From positions 12,579,625-12,643,624 of the forward strand of contig NC_049987.1 of NCBI RefSeq assembly GCF_000003815.2: a stretch of 64,000 bases of DNA, read 5' to 3'. The notes under the pieces are model-generated. The model saw only the letters and a program-made list of their open reading frames with translations. It made no database searches and was not told the origin of the DNA. The translations under genes were made by a program, and so were the position numbers. Source of the stretch: Branchiostoma floridae. Taxonomy: Eukaryota > Chordata > Leptocardii > Amphioxiformes > Branchiostomatidae. This document shows positions 54,704 through 64,000 of this stretch, piece after piece (position 1 is the stretch's first letter; each line of letters starts with the position of its first letter).

Positions 54704-57700
54704 CTGCATTTCAAGAGTGGAAACAGCCATAGTTAGAAAACTGTGATACTTCTCTCATACCTAGTACCTTCCTTTCAAACTGCAGAAGACACAGCACAGT
54801 TTCAATGTCTAACCAGATGCTGCATTGGTAAAGATAAGTCTATGGGCATATCGCTCGCAGCCAGCCATCTGGAATGTGTATTGCGAAAGGCGTATTGCAA
54901 GAAATGCATTTTCTCCTCTCTGATGTCTGCAGCCCTGCTGCACACATGTATGTATTCTGTATCAGTTCTCAATCAATGTCAATGACGGAGTGATGGAACA
55001 GTTGTGAAATGATTGATGATCCAGCAGCGCCAGTCAGATCCAGGTGTCACACATGTCTTCAAGAAAATCGCCAATAGTCAAAGAACAGTCTAAAAAGCAA
55101 GCATATATTGACAAAAGAAATTGATAATCCACGATGTAATAAATCAGCTTGTCTTTCTCTCAAGCTGGTACTAGCTGATAATTATATCACTGCTACCCCA
55201 GAGGCTGCTAATGCCTGTGATGGGATTATATGGCCTCATGTATCGGGGTCATGTGGTTCAGGGATTGCTGGGAAATCTCGAGTGGTGATGTCACATCTGA
55301 AGTGCTCAATGATTAGTAGAAATGGAAAAGTCAAACGTATGCCAGTTTGATACACGACATTTAGCAATCAAATTACAGGTATTAGTAAATCTATTAGCAG
55401 AGCCATGTCCTTGAATGATCTATGGTTTGGCTAAGGAGGGTTTGGATTATGAAGGACCAATTGATCAGATGCAAAACCCAAGAATGACAGGTTTTCCCCT
55501 GCACTGAGCAACAGAAATGGAAGTCTATCAGTATCAAATGACGTATCAAGCAATTTGCCTTTCTGTTGGCTGTTTATGTCAGGTGGCTGCCAAGGCCCAT
55601 CCACATTACAAAGGGGAACAATCTAAAGCTTGATTAGAACATTGAAAATCACTATCAGCAAAGATTGGAATTAGACTCCACTGTCAAGAAATTAGGCTTT
55701 GTTCCAGCAATACAGGGCAGAGGCAGCCCAGGATTTTCTTTTCAAGAACAATGTTAACTAAGCTTTGATTCAATCCTGACATTTCCTTCCAGATATTGGA
55801 CAATTCTGGTGGTCACAAACTTTGTTGGGAAGATGCAGATTCTATTACATATCTATTTGGTCACCAAATCAGGTATCCAATACCCAATGCTTTGGGAGGA
55901 CAGTTACATAAAACATAAATGCACACAAGATATCAAACTTGGCAATTTCCATGACATATCACAGCATTCTTCGGCAACTGCACGGCCTGGAAAATAACTC
56001 TAAATCCCCAGTGCCGACAACCTTCACTTGACCTTCCGTAGAAGACATTTAGACCTCCGAAGAGAAGACAGGTGAACCAATTCCCCAGGAGCAAGATCTT
56101 GTCTCCGCAGCCAATACTGGTGGATCTTCCCACATCTGCCAAGATGTCACTGGGGAGATGAACTACTATGTGACAGGAATATCAAGGGGCTGCCTCTTCA
56201 GGATTGCATCATAAAAAAGAGCCGCACTTCCAGCCAGTATGACATCATTGATGCGCCTCGTGCAAAATGCTAAAATACAACTTAAAACTAAAATGTCAGA
56301 TCATCTTTCTACACTGTACTTAGTTATCAATATCACTCCTTTATGTTGCATTCCTGCCAGACTTTATAGACAGCAATCATAAAAATGTAATTATATTACC
56401 GGTATACTCGGAGATTGAAATATACAGTACAATTTTCTCCCTAAGCAATGCATGGGTTTCATTAAATCTTCTTGCCTATATTCACAACAAACCTGTATAT
56501 TTCTTATTGAAGGTTATGGGCCCAATCATATTCATTACATATAATTTGATATACAATTCCACACTGGAGGCATTCTTGGAAAAGATGTATACATGAACAT
56601 TTGTACGTGTGACGTGTCTTACCAAATTTAGAAGTCTTTTTACTAAAAAGGCTATCTTGGGCCCTTGTCTTTGGTTGGTTTTCTCATAGCCTGCTTGAAA
56701 ATTCTGTATCAAAGTCGTATGACGGCCTGCGACGAATGCGACTCACTGGCTGTATAGCGTTTACCCTATAATACTGTCTTATCTGTAACAGCCCTTAGTT
56801 CGAAGACCTATACATAAATTCAGCCAGCCTTTGCATCATCAAGCCTCCTTATCCTTCCATCAGTACTTCCTTCAGGAGTGCCTTTATCGCTGCTGCCCTC
56901 CTGTTGGTGAGAGGTTCTGGACCATTCATCTTAACTGTCTGCCCAGGAATTATCATATGATTAAGTGGGCCCTGCAAGTCTGCAGTCTCAAAAGCCAACT
57001 TCTCAGGGGATTCCAAGCTACCAAAGATTATTCATTTGCTTTTATTGATGGTGTTCATACAAAAGAGGTCATGAAAGCCGACAGAGGCACTTTTCCACTG
57101 ACGTCTTGCTCTGCACTAATTAAGATGTCCCATTTGAATAACATGATTTGCCTTTTAAGTCTGTATTCTAAAGGATGGACGGAAAATTGGTTGCGGATTC
57201 ACTATGTTCAAGCTATTTCTTGAGGAGCGCGTATGCATGAGGAGGCTTGAGAGAGCATTCCTTTGCTCCTTGAAGTGTGCCAATAAAAACATTCCAGAAG
57301 ACAAAAGAGATGGGATGAGTTTCCTCATTTCCATAGATTGAAACCCCATAATGTGCATTTGCACACATCTGTTAACAAAAAATGTATGCATTTTAGCATA
57401 CTCAGTTTCTGTATATACATTAAGTACAGTAGGTCAAGTCTAAAGCAGAAGACTTTACAAGGCCACACAGGAACTTGACCTTAAGGATGGCACCTGTTCA
57501 CACATTGATTTTGGCCTGCCTGCCCCCACTGAAAATCATACTCCATAAAACAGTGAAGATGAAAGTTAAGAGTAAAAAATAACTTCAACACTTCAGTACA
57601 GAAATTAATATTCAACTTCTCTCTTCCACTAGAAGAAATGCTTTCATATTTGAGCTTGACTTAACTTGTAAAGAAAAAAATAACCCTTTGAGCACCTCTT

Positions 57701-59799
57701 CAAGGTGTGGCACTGCACCCCACCTCACAACATTCATCCCCAGGATACTAAAAAACATGCAAATCTTCGATAGAGATCTGGAGCAGCCTTGCATAACTGA
57801 TGTGCGAATAACAGGATTCAATACCGTAGGAAGATGGTGGGTCATTAATACATGCGACACACAACATAGTCACATGTAAGAGACAATGGCAAACTTAACT
57901 GAGATGCTCTGGCAAAATCAATAAGTACCAGAGTGTCTGTTTATTAAGGTGAACATTCACTTGAATAATCCATGACGCGGAACATAAACTGCTATATATC
58001 ATAGTTACGCATGGAGAAATGTAGAGAAAGCAGCTTATTCAATAGCATCACAGTCAGCCCAGACATGACAACTGAAAATGAAGACATATCACTGGAACTG
58101 TTGAAATTTCCCAGTACGTCAGAAACATGCAGGATCACACAAAAAAACAGGGTGGAAAGAACCAGCATGATCAATGAAAATTTAGCATTATGTATAAAAT
58201 ATTTGAGGAAAAATTTCATATCCAAGGATACGGGGCTACGAAGAACACACCCAGCCCATCCCTATTTTTTCTGCCAGGATAAAAAAATTAATTATTTCCA
58301 TGGAATAATTTGAAAAATTCTATCATATGCATTTTCTTAGTTAAACTTAAAACATAAAATACATCACCGACAATCTAATGAAATAAACCTCATCTACCCA
58401 TACCAGGTGGCAAAGCTACCTACAGTAGAGATCCCAGTCAGCTGATAAAAATGGAGCAGCCTTTAGTCAGCAGGTGACAGAGGAGACAGCCACGTCTGAG
58501 GATGCTGCAGCCGCATACATAATGACCCCGGGAGAAAAATGCCTGCCAATTCCCCACCTAAATCAGGAAAATGGGAGCGGACAAGCCGGCCGGTTACCTT
58601 TGGTTGGAGGCAAGCGGGATGGGGGGAGACTGGGTGGAAGACCAGGCTGAGCTGGGTGGGCTGTCTGCTGCCACCGGTACCTCTATCCAGCCGGCATTAC
58701 CTCATACAAAATGGCTGCAGCAGACAGGACACCAGATGCATAGACAAGTGGGGCCGGCCCATTCCAGACAGGGGGGTGCAGGGACTACCAAGCAGGATGT
58801 CTGACGCCCCAATACCTGAGAATTTCTGCATCCTTGTATGAATTGTTGATATACGAGTATAGTTTAGCATTTTGAGTTCACTTGTATATGCCCTTAACAT
58901 TTCTTTGTATAGAAAACATGTATCAGGCATTTTTCAGTCTGACGGGCAAGGCTGTATAATTTACAACTACCCCAACATGAAATGTACATCTGCAAAATGC
59001 AACCTTTCTCAAGTCTGAAAATTTCATGAGCTGTAAGCATTGGTTTGCCTACTGATGGTATCATTTCATCAATAACACTGCCATGTATTCCTGTTTGTGC
59101 TGTCATTGTCGAAGCAATGTTGGGTTCTACCACTGGTATTCTGATGTAGTGTAATTACATCCTGGATACAAGCTTGGCTAAAAATGCACTTGTCTGACGA
59201 AGGTAATGTGTCAGAATTTGGAGTGTTGATAGTTTGCATTCAATACTGCAACTGTAGGACTACAAAAAAATGTGAAGGATAGAAGTCAATAACACAGCAA
59301 ATATTTCAAACATGGAACGTTACGAGTTTTGCTCTAATGGAAGAAGGATATAGAAATACAGTGTGCGCATGTTTGTCATGACATTAAGGCTTCTCCAAGA
59401 CATATGCAGAAATCCAACACTTTCACTCAGGGGATGCAGGGCCAGGATTTATTGCAGACTAGTGCACATTAGGCTACGTTAAGTGCTTGGTGTACTTTGC
59501 AGGTCGTGGTAGGGCCTGTGCTGAATATCACTGAGGGTCAGGACTGGGACTTCCTGAGGCAGGGTTGTAGCTAGCTTACTGTTACCGTAATGGCATTTTG
59601 TCTGTATTTACGTGTGCAATAATGTCCTCAGAGGGAGATACCAGGAAATAATGTGGTGAAGGCTTATGTGAGAAATGGCAGAAAGGAATAGAAAGTGAAA
59701 GTGACCTTAAGTCAGTTTAGCTCACTGAAAAGCTATTCCTCCACTGGTCTTATAGAGAACTTCTGAAGACAGGTGCTATGTACAGTATTTACAGGTTCA
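54704..59799. other. Upstream region or first intron of the MAP7-family gene, no exon recognised
   Basis: The next upstream MAP7 exon was not found here; it may be noncoding or lie beyond the window. The sequence is AT-rich except for a GC-rich block at about 58440-58810, which has open frames on both strands but no recognised similarity and no clear splice pair. Confidence 0.4.
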
Positions 59800-59975
59800 T
59801 TGTACCAGAGAAATTCCCCTAGCTCCTTTCCACAAGCACAATGAACCATGGACCACAGCTTAACGTCCCGTCCTTAAGGACTGCAACCCATTCCAGTGTT
59901 GGGTGAGCAAAACAGCCAGAATCGAATTCTTTTAGTTCCAGAGGCAGGGCCACTAACCACACTACCATTAGTATT
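59800..59975 (-). mobile_element. tRNA-derived SINE-like element
   Basis: On the - strand a tRNA-like head shows an A-box-like TAGTGTGGTTAGTGG (about 59951-59965) and a B-box-like GAATTCGATTC (about 59919-59929). It is followed by a body containing GGACGGGACGTTAAGC and GTGGTCC, which resembles the conserved core of many metazoan tRNA SINEs. Edges are approximate and no target duplication was found. Confidence 0.6.
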
Positions 59976-62109
59976 ACCAAGTTAAAAATTTATAATTTTT
60001 ATCCGTCCTCTGCTATCTTTCTGGAGTATCTTGTCCATACCAAACAATCACTTGTGTGGACCTGTAAACAGAGGCATATACATTACTGACTTGGGTATCC
60101 AACTGTGCTTCTGTCGTTAGTATCATAATTACGACATGTATATAGCACAACATTGAAGCCAAGCAAATTCAAGAATTTCACCTAATCTCTTTCTTCAACA
60201 AAGTACCAGTATACATAAGAAACAACAGTCTAACCTCCGATAGAAACAACTCAGGGTTATATATCGTATAATATAAGTACACATAAAAATAACTTGCAAA
60301 ATCAAATCTGTCTGGTCAGTCAGAAACCTGGGTAACCAGAAGTCATTTTACAGAGATTATAGTGTCCTTGGTAAATCATGTTTATCAAACTTATTGCAAG
60401 GCCAGCTCACCTTAAACAACTCCCATACTAATGCAGGGACCAGGTTTAATTATGTTATCTAAGACTTACATGAATGGCCCTCTCAGATACAAAGCCTTCC
60501 TTACCTTATCAAACATACAGGAATATTACAGACATAAAGCCTGTAAACGTCTTAAAATCTTAGCTAAGGATAAATGTACACAGTACTAAATCTTCACATG
60601 TATTTCTTGTGTGTATAGCCAAATGACTTTTTGTTGAAAATGAGTAATAATTACCTGGAAATGCCTGAGGTCCACAACTATTCTCACGACCCCTTCAATG
60701 TCCAAGGTCATCTCCCCAATAAACCCCCCATTCACCTGTGTGTCTGGGGATTAAAGTAGGCTGTTCTCACCCTTGAGGTCCATAACACAATCAGTCTCAA
60801 GATTGATCTATAATACCAATCTCCTTAGAGCAGGTACTGGAATCCATAATAATCTGCAGGTTACAACAAAAACACTAGATGGCGCTGCTACCTTTCTGGC
60901 CAATGGCGAGTTCACACCATAATCCTACATCTAAGGTCTAGCTCGTTTTCAAAGCAAAATCCATCACAAAAAGCCAAAAGCACTTCCTTTATCCCGAATT
61001 CTGCAATTAATAGTTTCTATTTCTTCCAAGGGCTTTTTATCTTGTATAGACTACTGTGCATACCAGAGCAAACCCACCACCCAACATCATTCAAACAGTT
61101 AACTTTCAAAGGCAGAACTTAAAGCCCTTCTGTCAAAAGACATGGCAATGAAAAATCAACTTTCAGGCTAGCCTAGTAGATATGAAAAATGTGGTCATTA
61201 GGCACTGCCTAAATTTCTTTTAGGACTTCTTTGATCCATATGGCTTGCTGAAGAGTTGAGTTGCACAGCTAACAGATATTTCTGCCTGGCATTTAATGGC
61301 ATGTCAGAACCTTCTTACTGTACTTGGTATTGATTCTTGATAGGTTACTAATACATGTACATGTACATGTTGCACCAAGGGGAAACCTTTTGCTTACCAC
61401 AGCTTGAATTCTAATACCAATAGACTATTTTTGAGTGCTGTAGAAAGAAAAGTTACTTATTATTTGGGTTAATCTAATAACTATAGCAACGGGGCTTCAA
61501 TTTATTCCTCAAGGGTCTTAAATCACAAGCTTTCAAGAACAATACAGGAAACCCTATAATTTATGAGGATATGATAATTAGGAGTCATGTAAGTTGCATG
61601 TTTTATGTGGTTTCAGTCATGACCTGTTTGTCACGGGTCACAGTTCACAATAGCACAGGTTGGACCTTCTGCTCCCAGCAATTGACTTTACCTGGGTAAT
61701 GATTGACGAGTTGACAAACACGTCCCAGACATTAGACCAGGTGTGCATTGTCCTCGTTAAACCCTGAAGCGAATTTGAAAGGCACTCGTTCTACATGCCC
61801 ACTCTAGGTTAGACAATTAAGGACGCGAGTAACGATGAAGGTGCATATTGACCTGGTGCACATCAAATGTTCGACTTCCAAATAAGCAAAGACTGTCAGA
61901 CCTCTTACATGTAGGCTCAGTTAATTTTTCTTAATTCCAGCCATCAAAATATAATGGCGAAACTGCCCTATATTCAACTCTGCCAATCATGGTAACCAAG
62001 ACTCTGAAATCACAACATTTTCTGTAAGTCAATACCCCAAGTTGTGGAAAGAGTAAAGGGCAATCCGATATAAAGACGTATTTATGTATAAAAGAACGAA
62101 AAATAGCAA
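59976..62109. other. Noncoding sequence between the two SINE-like elements
   Basis: No exon, RNA gene or element is recognised apart from a (TACATG)n run at 61352-61370. Confidence 0.45.
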
Positions 62110-62324
62110 TACTTGGCACGAAGATGTTCCAGTGGTAGCAAGCAGCCCCACTGTTTATACTAAATCAAAGTTAGCAACTGGGAGACCTGGTTCAATCCTG
62201 GAAAGGGCATCTCAGTTGAGGCTCCATCCATCTTTCAGAGGAGACGTAAAAGGTTCGAGGAGGTACCTCGAGCACATTAAAGGGGAAGGGCAAGCAACCT
62301 CTCTCTGTAAAATTACACCCTCTA
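62110..62324 (+). mobile_element. tRNA-derived SINE-like element running into the assembly gap
   Basis: A perfect B-box GGTTCAATCC (62189-62198) lies ~50 bases after an A-box-like CAGTGGTAGCA. Downstream, CTTTCAGAGGAGACGTAAAA and a CATTAAAGGG segment resemble the same SINE core as in the element at 59800-59975. The 3' end is cut by the N gap. Confidence 0.6.
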
Positions 62325-63099
62325 NNNNNNNNNNNNNNNNNNNNNNNNNNNNNNNNNNNNNNNNNNNNNNNNNNNNNNNNNNNNNNNNNNNNNNNNNNNN
62401 NNNNNNNNNNNNNNNNNNNNNNNNNNNNNNNNNNNNNNNNNNNNNNNNNNNNNNNNNNNNNNNNNNNNNNNNNNNNNNNNNNNNNNNNNNNNNNNNNNNN
62501 NNNNNNNNNNNNNNNNNNNNNNNNNNNNNNNNNNNNNNNNNNNNNNNNNNNNNNNNNNNNNNNNNNNNNNNNNNNNNNNNNNNNNNNNNNNNNNNNNNNN
62601 NNNNNNNNNNNNNNNNNNNNNNNNNNNNNNNNNNNNNNNNNNNNNNNNNNNNNNNNNNNNNNNNNNNNNNNNNNNNNNNNNNNNNNNNNNNNNNNNNNNN
62701 NNNNNNNNNNNNNNNNNNNNNNNNNNNNNNNNNNNNNNNNNNNNNNNNNNNNNNNNNNNNNNNNNNNNNNNNNNNNNNNNNNNNNNNNNNNNNNNNNNNN
62801 NNNNNNNNNNNNNNNNNNNNNNNNNNNNNNNNNNNNNNNNNNNNNNNNNNNNNNNNNNNNNNNNNNNNNNNNNNNNNNNNNNNNNNNNNNNNNNNNNNNN
62901 NNNNNNNNNNNNNNNNNNNNNNNNNNNNNNNNNNNNNNNNNNNNNNNNNNNNNNNNNNNNNNNNNNNNNNNNNNNNNNNNNNNNNNNNNNNNNNNNNNNN
63001 NNNNNNNNNNNNNNNNNNNNNNNNNNNNNNNNNNNNNNNNNNNNNNNNNNNNNNNNNNNNNNNNNNNNNNNNNNNNNNNNNNNNNNNNNNNNNNNNNNN
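62325..63099. other. Assembly gap (775 N)
   Basis: Uncalled bases. The gap begins directly after the body of a SINE-like element, so a repeat may have caused the break. Confidence 1.
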
Positions 63100-64000
63100 C
63101 AAAAGTATTTGATATTTGATTTGGCTCGGAAACATAAGGGAGTGGCAACCAAAAAATGCTCTAACTTTGTACATTAAAAACATGTTGAAGATGGACTAAA
63201 TTCTGAATTGGATCTTATGATATTCGACATTTCTATTATCAAATCTAACCTTTCTAATCTGTCTTCATGCTTGATACCTTATGATTTAGAAATGAGATGA
63301 TTTATGATATATGTATACTTAAGTCATTATACAGAGACAATCATGAATTGTAGAAGCAAATTAATTGTGACAGCAAACAGGCTACTGCCACATGTAAATA
63401 AACACCACATGCCTTACACAATGTTGTACATAGTTGGACTGACCCCTACCCTTTCACACTTGTGCAAAGCCACACAGATCTAAAATTGTTGCCTGTCCTA
63501 ACAGGCTGTTAGCCTGCCTGGTTGTCACACGCCCTCCCCACATGCCCAGCGTTCCTCGGACCCCCTGCAGACATGATGCACCCTAAACTGTCCACTGCTG
63601 CCCAGAGTCACGTTCTGGTGTTTATGTGATCAGTTGGATGGGCTAACACTACTTTTAACTGCTGTGTTTTTCTGGCACAGGCCTGCATACATGACATGTA
63701 CCTACTCCTTTATGTAATACAAGGCCTGAAATAGCCCCGAAGAAAAAATCTTGTAGGGAGTCATTGCTTTCACATTCTTTCAACAGCATATTGTTTAATA
63801 GTTACTTATAATTATATTCATATGCCAATGAAAATCAATGGTATTCAAGTACAGAACAAATTTCAACCAAACAAAATCCATTGGCTTTCTGCCAAGGATG
63901 ACACTCGGTATACCTACACCTGGTGCCTTTTTCACACCTATTCCCTTTGTTCTTACCGATACTTGAAACAGTACAGTTATCATAGTCAATAGCCCCTTTG
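63100..64000. other. Noncoding sequence right of the gap
   Basis: AT-rich sequence with no recognisable coding segment, RNA gene or repeat on either strand. Confidence 0.45.

Noticed and set aside
62084-63183. Long frames spanning the N gap
   Set aside because: They are open only because uncalled bases contain no stops.
1-64000. CRISPR arrays, operons, bacterial ribosome binding sites, tRNA or rRNA genes
   Set aside because: The window is clearly eukaryotic. No spaced direct-repeat array, tRNA cloverleaf gene or rRNA stretch was found; the tRNA-like boxes belong to SINE-like elements.

Overview
This is a eukaryotic, intron-rich window with canonical GT-AG splice sites, many small inverted-repeat transposons and one 775-base assembly gap. 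The gene set and sequence style fit an invertebrate deuterostome: conserved housekeeping genes with vertebrate-like exon structure, a RING/B-box gene with shuffled domains, a secreted LRR protein and a MAP7-family gene. I infer a cephalochordate (amphioxus, Branchiostoma), but nothing in the window proves the species. All gene identities come from reading translated exons and matching splice phases by eye.

Layout. (1) 2-2234, + strand: the last three exons of a large protein ending in a KA1-like domain, probably an AMPK/MARK-related kinase whose catalytic part lies to the left of the window. (2) 5847-14651, - strand: YRDC, the threonylcarbamoyl-AMP synthase of the tRNA t6A37 pathway, with two tandem alternative last exons. 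A complete non-autonomous hAT transposon (7759-8985) lies in the intron before them. (3) 14652-15428: a divergent promoter with three CCAAT boxes. (4) 15429-20495, + strand: CDK5RAP1 (ms2i6A37 tRNA methylthiotransferase), 11 exons and complete. YRDC and CDK5RAP1 are head to head, and both modify adenosine 37 next to the tRNA anticodon.

(5) About 20120-30153: a direct tandem segmental duplication. Each unit carries the CDK5RAP1 terminal exon followed by a convergent (- strand) gene that joins a TRIM-like RING/B-box/coiled-coil N-terminus to an ALK/LTK-type glycine-rich domain. Copy 1 (21071-24017) has a one-base frameshift in the glycine-rich exon. Copy 2 (27187-30022) keeps that exon open, but its CDK5RAP1 exon has lost its splice acceptor. 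Both copies carry the same in-frame TAA, inside a 21-base segment that begins GT and ends AG.

(6) 30777-32102, - strand: a secreted LRR protein in one coding exon (LRRNT, about ten LRRs, LRRCT). (7) 36768-54703, - strand: a MAP7/ensconsin-family microtubule-associated protein, 15 phase-consistent exons with the 5' end missing. It has a polyQ tract, a duplicated pair of NLSARAEA exons and a Pro/Ala/Lys/Glu-rich exon. (8) 54704-64000: no gene recognised; two tRNA-derived SINE-like elements and the N gap.

The main points for follow-up are the RING/B-box plus ALK-like glycine-rich fusion and its shared 21-base stop-containing segment, the duplicated YRDC terminal exons, and the YRDC/CDK5RAP1 divergent pair.
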